Made by a program: the position numbers and the translations under genes. A stretch of 64,000 bases of DNA from Chloroflexota bacterium (GTDB taxonomy: Bacteria > Chloroflexota > Limnocylindria > QHBO01): positions 111,735-175,734 of the forward strand of contig JAILWI010000004.1 of the NCBI GenBank assembly GCA_025699005.1, in the 5' to 3' direction. The notes beneath the pieces are model-generated. The model worked only from the letters and a program-made list of their open reading frames with translations, was not told where the DNA came from and ran no database searches. Every line of letters starts with the position of its first letter. Position 1 is the stretch's first letter. Positions 26,775 through 35,831 of this stretch are shown here, in pieces.

Positions 26775-28742
26775 ATGAGCCCCCAGCGCACGCTCCCGGC
26801 CCCGCTGCGCGCCGTGCTGCGCCGCCTGCCGTCGAGCCCCGGCGTCTACCTCATGAAGAATGCCGATGGGCGCGTGCTCTACGTCGGCAAGGCCGACTCG
26901 CTGCGCAGCCGCGTGCGGTCGTACTTCGGGGCGCGCGGCCCGGAGGACGTGCGGATCAGCCACATGGTCACCGAGGTGGCCGACGTCCAGTACATCGTCA
27001 CCGACACGGTGTCGGAGGCGTACCTGCTCGAGTCGAACCTCATCAAGGAGCACCGGCCGCGGTTCAACATCCGGCTCCGCGACGACAAGAGCTATCCGTT
27101 CGTGAAGATCACGCTCGGCGAGGACTTCCCGCGCATCGTGCGGACGCGGAGCCTGAAGCGCGACGGGAGCCGGTACTTCGGGCCCTACGCATCGGCCTCG
27201 AGCGTGGACGAGACCCTGAAGCTGCTTCGCAAGATCTTCCCGTTCCGGACCTGCAACCTCGACATTCCCGAGGGCAAGCGGGTGCTCGAGCGGCCGTGCC
27301 TGCTCTACTACATCAACCGCTGCCAGGGCCCGTGCATCCAGGCGATCGAGAAGGCGCCGTACCGCGAGACGATCGGCCAGATCGTCGACTTCCTCGAGGG
27401 AAAGCAGGAGCCGATCGCCGCGGGCCTGCGCCGCGAGATGGCCGATCACAGCGACGCCCTGCGCTTCGAGCAGGCCGCCGCTGCCAGGGACAAGCTCCGC
27501 GCCGTCGAGCGAACGATGGAGCAGCAGAAGATGGCCGCCTTCAGCCGCGCCGAGCACGACGTCATCGGCATGGCGCGCGAGGAGGACGAGGCGTGCATCC
27601 AGGTCATGCAGGTGCGGAACGGCAAGCTCATCGGCCGAGAGCACTTCATCGTCGAGGGTGCGCGGGACGTCACCGACCCGGAGGTGCTCGGCTCCTTCCT
27701 GCAGCAGTACTACGCCACCACCGACGCGGTCCCGCGCGCGCTGCTCACGCCGGTCCTGCCGTCCGAGGCGGACGACCTCGCCGCCTACCTCGCGGACCGG
27801 CGCGGCGTTCGCGTCACGATCTCCGTCCCGGAGCGCGGCGAGAAGCGACGGCTGCTCGCGCTCGCCAGCCAGAACGCGGTCGAGGCGCTGGCCCGCGAGC
27901 GCGCCGAGTGGCTCGCCGACGTCGCGAAGCGGGACGAGGCACTCACCGAGCTCGCCGCAGCGCTCGGGCTCGAGCGACCGCCGGAGCGGATCGAGTGCTA
28001 CGACATGAGCAACATCCAGGGGACGAGCGCGGTCGGATCGATGGTCGTCTTCATCGACGGCCGGCCGGAGCCGCGGGAGTATCGGCGCTTCCGGATCCGC
28101 TCGGGCGACACGCCGGACGACTTCCGGATGATGGCCGAGGTCCTCCGCCGCCGATTCGGGCGCGTGGCGCGGTTGCGACGGGAGACCGGCGCGCTGTCGC
28201 TCGCCGCGGTGGGTGCCGACGAGGCACCCGAAGAAGGGGATGCCGATCCGGACGCGGCCGGTGGGGCAGGGGAGCGTTCACCGACCGACAACTGGGCCGT
28301 GCCCGATCTCGTGATCGTGGACGGAGGAAAGGGTCAGCTCTCCGCGGCCGTCGGCGTCATGGACGAGCTTGCCATCAGCGACGTGCCCCTGACGGGACTC
28401 GCCAAGCGGTTCGAGGAGCTCTACCTGCCCGGTCGACCCGCACCGGTCGTGCTGCCGCGGCGCTCGCAGGCCCTCTACCTCGTCCAGCGCATCCGCGACG
28501 AGGCGCACCGGTTCGCGATCACGTACCACCGCGACGTGCGCGGCAAGCGCGCACTGCGCAGCGAGCTGGACGACATCGCCGGCATCGGGCCGGGCCGCAA
28601 GAAGGCGCTCCTCAAGCGCTTCGGGTCGGTGCGGCGGATCCGCGAGGCGACCGTCGAGGAGGTGGCCGACACGCCGGGCATCAGCCGCGAGCTCGCCGAA
28701 CGGCTCAAGAGCCACCTGGCGCGCGAAGGAATGCTGGCCTGA
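26775..28742 (+). CDS. uvrC: Excinuclease ABC subunit C
   Basis: 655 residues. The GIY-YIG nuclease domain (about 17-95) has PGVYLMKNADGRVLYVGKA and LIKEHRPRFNIRLRDDKSYPF. The UVR domain (about 225-245) reads DALRFEQAAAARDKLRAVE. The RNase H-like nuclease half has IECYDMSNIQGTSAVGSMVVF and PDLVIVDGGKGQL, and the C-terminal tandem helix-hairpin-helix is LDDIAGIGPGRKKALLKRFG. It makes both incisions in nucleotide excision repair. An acidic insert of about 35 residues (near 470-505, AAVGADEAPEEGDADPDAAG) interrupts the RNase H-like domain in a surface loop. Confidence 0.97.
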   Translation: MSPQRTLPAPLRAVLRRLPSSPGVYLMKNADGRVLYVGKADSLRSRVRSYFGARGPEDVRISHMVTEVADVQYIVTDTVSEAYLLESNLIKEHRPRFNIRLRDDKSYPFVKITLGEDFPRIVRTRSLKRDGSRYFGPYASASSVDETLKLLRKIFPFRTCNLDIPEGKRVLERPCLLYYINRCQGPCIQAIEKAPYRETIGQIVDFLEGKQEPIAAGLRREMADHSDALRFEQAAAARDKLRAVERTMEQQKMAAFSRAEHDVIGMAREEDEACIQVMQVRNGKLIGREHFIVEGARDVTDPEVLGSFLQQYYATTDAVPRALLTPVLPSEADDLAAYLADRRGVRVTISVPERGEKRRLLALASQNAVEALARERAEWLADVAKRDEALTELAAALGLERPPERIECYDMSNIQGTSAVGSMVVFIDGRPEPREYRRFRIRSGDTPDDFRMMAEVLRRRFGRVARLRRETGALSLAAVGADEAPEEGDADPDAAGGAGERSPTDNWAVPDLVIVDGGKGQLSAAVGVMDELAISDVPLTGLAKRFEELYLPGRPAPVVLPRRSQALYLVQRIRDEAHRFAITYHRDVRGKRALRSELDDIAGIGPGRKKALLKRFGSVRRIREATVEEVADTPGISRELAERLKSHLAREGMLA

Positions 28743-28766
28743 TCTTCTGCCGATTGCGGCCGGCTG

Positions 28767-30176
28767 CTAGACGGGCCGGATGTTCTGGTTGCGGCGAAAC
28801 ACGTTCTCGGGGTCCCACTGACGCTTGACCTCCACGAGCCGAGCGTACGTCGCCTCGGGATAGGCGTCGCGAAGGCGGGCCTCTGGCTCGAGGTCGATGA
28901 AGTTCACGTACGCACCCGTCGCGATCGGCGTCAGCTCGGTGAAGTACGTGTGCGTCCACTCGATGTCCGATTCAGTCCGCTCCGGGTCCACGAAGACCGT
29001 GTAGAGCGTGATCATCACCTTCGCGTTCCGGTGGGCGAAGGCGGTGGCGTCGGGAGCCACTCGCCCCATCTGGCCGCCGAGGACACGGATCTGGGAGACG
29101 GTGGCGAGCGGAGCCACCGGATCGGTCATGCGGGTCACCACATGCTCCGCCGTTGCGACGTCCGGGAGCCGATCGCTGAACAGCGTTCGGGTGATGGCCG
29201 GCATCGGGGCCTCGGCCTCGGTCGAGTACTGGTAGATGCCGCCGTACGGCATCGGCTCGAGCAGGTCCGCGATCGGCTCGGCCAAGGCGCGGAAGCCGTC
29301 CATGACCGTCTGGCCCTGGGTGGGGTCACCGGCGTGGACGACGAGGATGGTGAGGATCGGCGTGCCGACCTTGTCCTCGGGGATGTACGGCGCGGGAGGT
29401 GCCGCCATGAGCTCGAAGATCGTCGTCGTCTCCTCGGGGGCTGCATCGGCCAGCGCGAGGGCGCCCGAGAGCACGGCGGCGCTGAGTGGCAGGACGAGCA
29501 CGCCGGAGAGGGTCTCGGCGACGGGGACCGCTTCATAGACGAAGCGTGTCACCACCCCGAAGTTGCCGCCGCCGCCGCGGAGCGCCCAGAACAGGTCGGA
29601 GTGCTGATCGGCGGAGACCGTGAGCACCTCGCCCTCGGCGGTGACGAGCTCGACGCTCCGCACCCGGTCGATGGCCAGGCCGAACTTGCGCGCGAGGTAC
29701 CCGATGCCGCCGCCGAGCGTCAGGCCGGCGATGCCCACGCTCCCGGTGTCACCGAAGGGGATGGCGAGGTCGTGGGGGACGAGGGCGTTCGTCACCTCGC
29801 TGGCCGTCAGGCCGGCACCGGCCGACACGAGTCGTGACTCGGGATCGACGTGGAGGCTGCGGAGGTTGCGCGTGTCGATGACGAGGACGCCGTCGCCGGT
29901 GGAGAACCCGGCCATGCTGTGGCCGCCACTCCGTACGGCGATCTCGAGGCCGCTCTCACGGGCGAAGCGGACGGCTCGGGCGACGTCGTCGGCGTCCGCG
30001 ACCTTGACCACGGCTGCCGGTCGCGCATCGTTGTAAAAGAGATTCCACACCGCTCGCGCATTCTCGTAGCCGTCGGTGTCCGGCGTGAACATGGTTCCGG
30101 TCAGGGTCTCTCGCAGCGCCGTGAGGTCCGGCGCGAAGGTGACGACGGCAGGTGCGGTGGGGGTGGCGGGCTGCAT
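28767..30176 (-). CDS. FAD-linked oxidase, berberine-bridge-enzyme-like
   Basis: 469 residues from ATG 30176, with GAGGAG nine bases upstream. The PCMH-type FAD domain (about 50-220) contains AVRSGGHSMAGF, whose His is the covalent FAD site, and GSVGIAGLTLGGGIGYLARK. The Cys used for a second covalent bond in bicovalent members is absent. The C-terminal BBE motif is YPEATYARLVEVKRQWDPEN followed by VFRRNQN. These enzymes oxidise sugars, alkaloids or other alcohols with O2; the substrate is unknown. The gene converges on uvrC and is divergent from secD. Confidence 0.93.
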   Translation of the reverse strand: MQPATPTAPAVVTFAPDLTALRETLTGTMFTPDTDGYENARAVWNLFYNDARPAAVVKVADADDVARAVRFARESGLEIAVRSGGHSMAGFSTGDGVLVIDTRNLRSLHVDPESRLVSAGAGLTASEVTNALVPHDLAIPFGDTGSVGIAGLTLGGGIGYLARKFGLAIDRVRSVELVTAEGEVLTVSADQHSDLFWALRGGGGNFGVVTRFVYEAVPVAETLSGVLVLPLSAAVLSGALALADAAPEETTTIFELMAAPPAPYIPEDKVGTPILTILVVHAGDPTQGQTVMDGFRALAEPIADLLEPMPYGGIYQYSTEAEAPMPAITRTLFSDRLPDVATAEHVVTRMTDPVAPLATVSQIRVLGGQMGRVAPDATAFAHRNAKVMITLYTVFVDPERTESDIEWTHTYFTELTPIATGAYVNFIDLEPEARLRDAYPEATYARLVEVKRQWDPENVFRRNQNIRPV

Positions 30177-30385
30177 GCGGGAACACTCCTCGATGTCGTG
30201 GTCGGATGAGTCGGACTCACCTTGCCGGGGATGCCCCGTGCGACCAATGGACGAAGGACCTCCCGTGGGATCGGCTCTTGCGACCGCTCGGCCTAGGTCG
30301 AATGTCGCGTCCGCCAGCGGATGACATGCTTCGGGTCGCGCGCGCGCGGCCGTATCGGGCCTGCGGCAGTCGAGCAGGAGTTGGG

Positions 30386-30391
30386 TATACT
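30386..30391 (+). promoter_or_regulatory. -10 element (TATACT) of secD-secF
   Basis: TATACT in the context TTGGGTATACTGG, 97 bases before the secD ATG. Unlike most promoters here it would give a long leader, of about 90 bases. Confidence 0.5.
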
Positions 30392-30401
30392 GGCGGCCGC
30401 C

Positions 30402-30425
30402 CGCCGCTGGTGAAGCGGCGTGTTT
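30402..30425 (+). other. 5' leader hairpin of secD mRNA
   Basis: CGCCGCT (30402-30408) pairs with AGCGGCG (30414-30420) around a GGTGA loop, followed by TGTTT. It would sit at the extreme 5' end of the transcript started from 30386-30391. It may be a stabilising hairpin or weak attenuator. Confidence 0.4.
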
Positions 30426-30488
30426 CGTGTCCGGGAACGCCCCGCGCACGCTCGAGCACCGCATGATCGAGGACCGTACGGCCGACTC

Positions 30489-31829
30489 ATGACCTGGCGT
30501 CGCATCGCCCCGTGGCTCATCGGGGTCATCGCCATCATCGCGATCTTCATCGACCTGCCGCGCACGTCGTTGGGGCTCGGTTGGCTGCCCGACGAGGTGG
30601 CCGGTGTCGAGTTCCGCACGGTGCTCGGGCTCGACCTCCAGGGCGGTCTGCGCGTGACGCTCGAGGCGGAGTCGCAGGACGGCGAGCCGGTGACCGACGA
30701 GCAGGTCGGACTGGCCCGCGACATCATCGAGCGCCGCGTTGCCGGCATCGGCGTCAGCGAGCCGCAGGTCTACACCGAGGTCGGCGGCGACGGCTCCCGA
30801 CGGATCGTCGTCGAGGTGCCCGGCGTTTCGAACGAGGCCCAGGTTCGGGCGCTCGTCGGTTCCACGGGTCAGCTCCAGTTCGTCGACCCGCGCGGGCAGC
30901 AGCTCACCGAGAATCAGGACCTCCGGCCGCTCATCGAGGCGGGAGCCGTCGAGATCCTCTTCGATGGCGGACAGATCGACCCGAACAGCGTCGCTCCCGA
31001 CGTGAGCGGCGGGACCGGCGGTGGCGGCATCGGCGTGTCCTTCACGCTCCGCGACGAAGGTCGCCAGATCTGGTGCGATTTCACGACGGCGAACGTCGGA
31101 CGCCCCGGCCCGATCGCGCTGGATGGCCGCGTCTACACCGTCCCGACGATTCAGAGCTCGATCTGCGGCGGCCAGACGATCATCACCGTCGGTGCTGGCC
31201 AGGCGGCGGAGGAAGAGCGGACCGCCCTCTACAACACGCTCCGCTTCGGTGCGCTGCCGGTCTCGCTGAGCGAGGCGGGCGTCGACCAGGTGGCGCCGAC
31301 GCTCGGCCGGGACTTCCTGACACAGGCGCTCGTCGCCGGTGCCATTGGCCTGGTCCTCGTGCTCCTCTTCATGGTCGCCTACTACCGGCTGCCGGGCGTG
31401 CTCGCGGCGCTGGCCCTCATCTTCTACACGCTCGTCGTGTACGCCATCTTCCGGATCATCGGCGTGACGCTGACGCTTGCCGGGGTCGCCGCGTTCATCC
31501 TCAGCATCGGCATGGCCGTGGACGCGAACATCCTCATCTTCGAGCGCATGAAGGAGGAGATCCGGGCCGGCAAGACGCTCGGACCGGCCATCGAGGCAGG
31601 CTTCAACCGCGCGTGGTCGAGCATCCTCGACTCGAACGTGAGCAGCATCCTCGTCGCCGCCTGGCTCTACTGGCAGGGCACGACCGTGGTCCGCGGCTTC
31701 GCGCTCGTCCTCATCATCGGCGTGCTGGTCAGCATGTTCAGCGCGATCACCGTCACCCGAACCCTGCTCCGCTTCGTGGTCCGCCGCTCGTGGGGCCGCA
31801 GGCTCGAGCTCTATCACGTGGAGCGCTAG
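30489..31829 (+). CDS. secD: Protein translocase subunit SecD
   Basis: 446 residues from ATG 30489. One N-terminal helix (IAPWLIGVIAIIAIFIDL) is followed by the signature LGLDLQGGLRVTLEAE, a large external domain with ERRVAGIGVSEPQV, and the C-terminal membrane part with five helices, including LPVSLSEAGVDQVAPTLG and ISIGMAVDANILIFERMKEE (quoted in part). SecD and SecF use the proton gradient to pull exported proteins out of SecYEG. secF starts four bases downstream. The length is on the short side for the family, with no fusion to SecF. Confidence 0.96.
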   Translation: MTWRRIAPWLIGVIAIIAIFIDLPRTSLGLGWLPDEVAGVEFRTVLGLDLQGGLRVTLEAESQDGEPVTDEQVGLARDIIERRVAGIGVSEPQVYTEVGGDGSRRIVVEVPGVSNEAQVRALVGSTGQLQFVDPRGQQLTENQDLRPLIEAGAVEILFDGGQIDPNSVAPDVSGGTGGGGIGVSFTLRDEGRQIWCDFTTANVGRPGPIALDGRVYTVPTIQSSICGGQTIITVGAGQAAEEERTALYNTLRFGALPVSLSEAGVDQVAPTLGRDFLTQALVAGAIGLVLVLLFMVAYYRLPGVLAALALIFYTLVVYAIFRIIGVTLTLAGVAAFILSIGMAVDANILIFERMKEEIRAGKTLGPAIEAGFNRAWSSILDSNVSSILVAAWLYWQGTTVVRGFALVLIIGVLVSMFSAITVTRTLLRFVVRRSWGRRLELYHVER

Positions 31830-31832
31830 GCC

Positions 31833-32897
31833 ATGTACGACATCGTCGGCAAGCGCAACCTGTGGTTCACGATCAGCGCGATCCTGACCATTCCCGGCCT
31901 CATCTTCATCTTCCTCGGTGGCCTCAAGCCTTCGGTCGACTTCACCGGTGGCACCGAGTGGGAGGTTCGCTACGCCGAGGCGCCGAGCTCGTCCGAGATG
32001 CTCAGCGCGCTCGACGAGCTGGGCTATCCCGAGGCCATCGTCACCGAGCTGCCCGAAGGGTTCCTGCGCATTCGGACTGAGCCGATCGACCTGATCCCGG
32101 CGGCCACCCCCGCGCCATCGGCCTCGCCCTCCGCGTCGGCTTCCGCATCGGCCTCGGCCGACCCAGCGGCATCCGCATCGCCTTCCGCCTCGGCTTCGGC
32201 ATCCGGGTCGCCCTCGGCGTCTGCGAGCCCGTCCGCGGAGCCGACGCCGGTCCCGGTGGCCGAGGGCACCGAGTTCGCCGACCTCGAGGCTGAGCTCGAG
32301 AATCGCTTCGGCGAGGGTCAGCCGCGCAGCCTGCGCACCGTCGGGCCGATCATCGGCGCCGACCTCATTCGCAGCTCGGTGATCCTCATCATCATCGGCG
32401 AGCTCTTCATCCTCGCCTACCTGTGGATGCGGTTCGGCTTCCGGTTCGGCACCGCGGCCATCGTCGCGCTGCTCCACGATGTGATCCTCGTCGTCGGCAC
32501 GTTCGCGATCCTCGGGTTCTTCTTCGGCCTCGAGTTCGATGCGCTCTTCGTCACGGCGCTGCTGACGGTGATCGGCTTCAGCGTCCACGACACGATCGTC
32601 GTGTTCGACAGGATCCGGGAGAACCGCGTGCGCCACGCCGGCGAGTCGTTCGGGGCGATCGTCAACCACTCGATCCTGCAGACGGTCAGCCGATCGATCA
32701 TTACCTCGCTGACCGTGGTGGTGACTCTGGGAGCCCTCCTGCTCCTCGGCCCACCGACGATCCGGACCTTCACCCTGGCGCTGCTCCTGGGTGTCGTGAG
32801 CGGAACCTACTCGTCGATCTTCAACGCCAGCCAGCTCCTGGTGGCGTGGAACGAGTGGGATGCCAGGCGCAAGGGGCGCGCCGTCTCGCGCGCCTGA
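31833..32897 (+). CDS. secF: Protein translocase subunit SecF
   Basis: 354 residues. N-terminal YDIVGKRNLWFTISAI, VDFTGGTEWEV, then a first external domain that is interrupted by about 55 residues made almost only of Ala, Ser and Pro (about 88-143). The family core resumes with FGEGQPRSLRTVGPIIGADL, five membrane helices, GFSVHDTIVVFDRIREN and SRSIITSLTV. Normal SecF lacks such an insert. The matching DNA (about 32100-32250) is an imperfect tandem array of GCATCG/TCGGCC-type units. It works with SecD and SecYEG. Confidence 0.95.
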   Translation: MYDIVGKRNLWFTISAILTIPGLIFIFLGGLKPSVDFTGGTEWEVRYAEAPSSSEMLSALDELGYPEAIVTELPEGFLRIRTEPIDLIPAATPAPSASPSASASASASADPAASASPSASASASGSPSASASPSAEPTPVPVAEGTEFADLEAELENRFGEGQPRSLRTVGPIIGADLIRSSVILIIIGELFILAYLWMRFGFRFGTAAIVALLHDVILVVGTFAILGFFFGLEFDALFVTALLTVIGFSVHDTIVVFDRIRENRVRHAGESFGAIVNHSILQTVSRSIITSLTVVVTLGALLLLGPPTIRTFTLALLLGVVSGTYSSIFNASQLLVAWNEWDARRKGRAVSRA

Positions 32898-32963
32898 TCT
32901 TGTCGTCGCTCCCGGATGCGGCCTCGGTAACCGAACGGTAAGCGACGGCCACGGCGTCGGGAC

Positions 32964-32969
32964 TACCAT
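32964..32969 (+). promoter_or_regulatory. -10 element (TACCAT) of recJ, leaderless
   Basis: TACCAT, six bases before GTG 32976, the same spacing as at uvrC. The predicted transcript starts at the GTG. Confidence 0.5.
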
Positions 32970-32975
32970 GCCGGG

Positions 32976-34724
32976 GTGATCGTCCCGAGCCTCGAATGGC
33001 TGCTGCCCGAGCCCGTGCCGGATCCTCCGGCCTTCCGTGGATTCGGCCCCGCCGTCTCGACGCTCCTCGCCCGCCGCGGCTTCCGCGACGACGTCCAGCT
33101 CCAGCGCTTCCTCGAAGCGGGGGCCGGTGCCCTCCATGACCTGTCGCGCATGGCCGACGCGGAGCGCGCGCTCGACCGGATCGACGCGGCGCTCGAGGAC
33201 GGAGAGAAGATCGCCATCTGGGGCGACTACGACGCCGATGGCATGACGGCCATCGTGGTGTGGGTGACCGCGCTGCGCCGGCTCGGCGCCGATCCATTGC
33301 GGCACGTGCCGTCGCGCCTGGCGGAGGGCTACGGCCTTTCGGAGGTCGGGCTGCGCCAGCTGAGTGCCGCGGGCGTGGGTCTCGTGGTGACCTGTGACTG
33401 CGGCGTGAGCAACGCGGTGGAGGTCGAGTACGCCCGGACGCTCGGGATCGATGTCGTGGTCACGGACCACCACCTGCCGCCGCCGGTTCTGCCACGTGCG
33501 GTCGCCGTCGTCGACCCCCATCGACCCGACTGCGCCTACCCGGATCCCGGTCTCACCGGCGCCGGCCTCTCGTACAAGCTGGCCGCCGCCCTCCTGGAGC
33601 GGCACGGCGCGCCGACGAGCGGGCTCGCCGCGATCGCCGCCATCGGCACTGTGGCCGACCTCGCGCCGATGACGGGGGAGAGCCGGGCGATCGTGCGGCT
33701 CGGGCTCGAGGAGCTCGCCGCGACCGACCACCCCGGCCTGCGTGCCCTGCTTGCGCGGAGCTGCGAGTCGCCCGGTCAGCCGACGGCACGCGACCTCGGG
33801 TTCGGTGTCGTCCCACGGATCAACGCGGCGGGACGGATCGCCGATGCGGAGCTCGGCATGGCGTTGATGCTCGAAGAGGATGCGGCCGTCGCCGAGCGGC
33901 TCGCCACGGAGCTCGAGGAGGTCCACGAGCGCCGCCGGGAGATGACGAAGACCGCGGTGGCCGCGGCCCGACTGCTCGCCGATGTGTCGCCGGGGACGAC
34001 GCCCCTGCTCGTGCGTGACGATGCCTGGGTCCCCGGCCTCGTCGGCCTCGTCGCCGGACGGCTGGCGGACTCGCTGGCCCGCCCCGTCGTGGCGGCGACG
34101 CTCGTCGGCGACGAGGTCCGCGGATCCGTCCGCGCCCCGGTGGACTTTCACGTCGCTGCGGCCCTCGACGCGTGCGCGACGCATCTCACGAAGCGCGGCG
34201 GCCACGCGGCAGCCGGCGGCTTCAGCCTGCTGCCCGAGAGCTGGGAGGCATTCCGCGAGACCTTCGCCGCACTGCCGCGGCCGTACCCCTTCGATGCCGA
34301 GCGCGAGGCCGAGCGTCCCGGCCGTCAGCTCGTCGATCTCGTGCTTCCCGCGCGGTTGCTGACGTGGGATCTCGCCGACGAGCTGCTCCGGCTCGCGCCC
34401 TACGGCCCCGGGCATCTCGAGCCGATCCTCGCCGTGACCGGCATGCGCGTGGGAAGCGTCCGGCGCGTCGGCAGCGGTGACGCGCACATTTCTCTCCGCA
34501 TGCTTCGCGGCGCGGAGACGTTCGACGCCATTGGTTTCGGCATGGACGTCACCCGCAGCCTGCCGGCGGAGGGAACCCCGCTCGACCTCGTCGGGACCCT
34601 CGAGCGAGACGCCTTCGGTGGCATGCCCCGGCTGAGGCTTCGCGTCATCGACTTCGCCGAGTCGGCTGCCAGTCCGCTCTTGTCCCGGCGCCTGCCGTCT
34701 CCGGCATCGGTGCCGGCCGGGTGA
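32976..34724 (+). CDS. recJ: Single-stranded-DNA-specific exonuclease RecJ
   Basis: 582 residues from GTG 32976. The DHH-family active site is complete: IWGDYDADGMTA (about 82-91), VTCDCGVSNAVE, TDHHLPPP (about 163-170) and VVDPHRPDC. The DHHA1 and OB-type parts follow, with KRGGHAAAGGFSL. RecJ degrades 5'-ended single strands in recombination and base-excision repair. It overlaps pyrF by four bases (GTGA). Confidence 0.95.
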   Translation: MIVPSLEWLLPEPVPDPPAFRGFGPAVSTLLARRGFRDDVQLQRFLEAGAGALHDLSRMADAERALDRIDAALEDGEKIAIWGDYDADGMTAIVVWVTALRRLGADPLRHVPSRLAEGYGLSEVGLRQLSAAGVGLVVTCDCGVSNAVEVEYARTLGIDVVVTDHHLPPPVLPRAVAVVDPHRPDCAYPDPGLTGAGLSYKLAAALLERHGAPTSGLAAIAAIGTVADLAPMTGESRAIVRLGLEELAATDHPGLRALLARSCESPGQPTARDLGFGVVPRINAAGRIADAELGMALMLEEDAAVAERLATELEEVHERRREMTKTAVAAARLLADVSPGTTPLLVRDDAWVPGLVGLVAGRLADSLARPVVAATLVGDEVRGSVRAPVDFHVAAALDACATHLTKRGGHAAAGGFSLLPESWEAFRETFAALPRPYPFDAEREAERPGRQLVDLVLPARLLTWDLADELLRLAPYGPGHLEPILAVTGMRVGSVRRVGSGDAHISLRMLRGAETFDAIGFGMDVTRSLPAEGTPLDLVGTLERDAFGGMPRLRLRVIDFAESAASPLLSRRLPSPASVPAG

Positions 34725-35572
34725 CGCCGCTCGAGAAGCTCCGCGCTCGCCGGACCCTGACCGGCGCGCCGCTGTGCCTGGGCATCGATCCGCATCCCGC
34801 CGCGCTGCCGGAGGGCATCACGCCTGACGTGTCGGGGATCGAACGGTTCGCACGCGGGGTCATCGAGTCGGCCGCGCCCCACGCCATGGCCGTGAAGATC
34901 AACGTCGCCTTCTTCGAGGCCTTCGGTGCCGAGGGCGTGGCGGCCCTGGGCCGGGTGCGGCGCGACGTGCCGTCCGACACCGCCTGCATCCTCGATGCGA
35001 AGCGCGGGGACATCGGCTCGACGGCGGAGCGGTACGCGGCCGCCCTGTTCGGTGCGCTCGACGCCGACGGGGTCACGCTCTCGCCATATCTCGGTGAGGA
35101 CGCGATCGCCCCGTTCCACGACCATCCGGACCGGCTCATCTACGTGCTGGCGCGCACGAGCAACCCGTCGGCGTCACGCATCCAGGAGCTCATGGTCGAT
35201 GGCCTGCCGCTCCATCGCGTCGTCGCACACTGGGTCGCCGAGACGTGGACCGACGGGCGCGTGGGCCTCGTCGTCGGGGCCACCGCCCCCGATGAGCTCC
35301 GCGAGCTCCGGGGCGAGCTGCCCGGCCCGGCCTTCCTCGTCCCCGGGGTCGGCGCGCAGGGTGGTGACCCGGACGCCGCCGCGCGCCACTGCGACGGGAC
35401 CCGGGCTCCCGGCCTGGTCAACGTGTCGCGTGCGATCGCCGGTGCTTCGCGCGACGCGGACTGGGCGGCGGCCGCCGGGCGCGCGGCCGAGGAGCTCAAG
35501 CACCGAATGGCGGGCGCGGTGCTACCATCGATGGCCAACGCCGATCTGCGGCAACCCCATGGAGGTTCGTGA
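34721..35572 (+). CDS. pyrF: Orotidine 5'-phosphate decarboxylase (type 2)
   Basis: 283 residues from GTG 34721. The motif [16 protein letters not shown] holds the catalytic Lys/Asp tetrad residues; the N-terminal [13 protein letters not shown] and C-terminal [13 protein letters not shown] are typical of the longer type 2 family. It makes UMP from OMP in pyrimidine synthesis. The C-terminal tail [20 protein letters not shown] is unremarkable. No other pyr genes are adjacent. It is translationally coupled to recJ, and the presumed tatA promoter lies inside its last 50 bases. Confidence 0.95.
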   Translation: MTPLEKLRARRTLTGAPLCLGIDPHPAALPEGITPDVSGIERFARGVIESAAPHAMAVKINVAFFEAFGAEGVAALGRVRRDVPSDTACILDAKRGDIGSTAERYAAALFGALDADGVTLSPYLGEDAIAPFHDHPDRLIYVLARTSNPSASRIQELMVDGLPLHRVVAHWVAETWTDGRVGLVVGATAPDELRELRGELPGPAFLVPGVGAQGGDPDAAARHCDGTRAPGLVNVSRAIAGASRDADWAAAAGRAAEELKHRMAGAVLPSMANADLRQPHGGS

Positions 35573-35576
35573 CGAG

Positions 35577-35789
35577 ATGCCGATACCCGGGCCGATGGAG
35601 CTCATCCTGCTGCTGGTGATCGTCCTGATCATCTTCGGCCCCGGCAAGCTTCCCGACATCGGCAACGCCGTCGGGAAGGGGATTCGCGAGTTCCGAAAGG
35701 CTTCGACCGAGCTCGAAGACTCGGTGCGAGGAGACTCGAAGCCCTCATCGAGCGACGAGCACGCGTCGAGCGAGAGCACCAAGCACTGA
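35577..35789 (+). CDS. tatA: Sec-independent translocase protein TatA
   Basis: 70 residues. One N-terminal helix ([23 protein letters not shown]) with the family FGPGKLP hinge is followed by the amphipathic helix [11 protein letters not shown] and a charged Ser-rich tail. TatA oligomers form the pore for folded twin-arginine substrates. The start is ATG 35577 with GGAGG eleven bases upstream; TACCAT at 35523-35528 is a possible -10. tatC follows 42 bases downstream. Confidence 0.94.
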   Translation: MPIPGPMELILLLVIVLIIFGPGKLPDIGNAVGKGIREFRKASTELEDSVRGDSKPSSSDEHASSESTKH

Positions 35790-35831
35790 CGGCGCGCCGA
35801 GCCCGTTGACGATCACGCCCACGGCCGGCCG

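Larger units (their letters stand above)
30177..30488. other. Intergenic region between the FAD oxidase and secD
   Basis: 312 bases without a credible gene. The left part holds the ribosome-binding site and presumed promoter of the oxidase. The right part holds a TATACT -10 (30386-30391) and a GC hairpin (30402-30420) at the start of the secD leader. Nothing else is recognised. Confidence 0.6.

Noticed and set aside
30087..30097. GAACATGGTTC as a second LexA-type box
   Set aside because: The spacer is three bases instead of four and it lies within the coding sequence of the FAD oxidase.
32100..32250. Repeats in secF as a CRISPR or minisatellite locus
   Set aside because: Units are hexamer-like, imperfect and in frame with an Ala/Ser peptide; no spacers and no cas genes.
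28767..34487. A single minus-strand frame of 1906 codons
   Set aside because: Only its last 469 codons encode a protein (FAD oxidase, start 30176). The rest lies antisense to secD, secF and recJ and reads as Asp/Arg/His-rich shadow sequence typical of GC-rich DNA.
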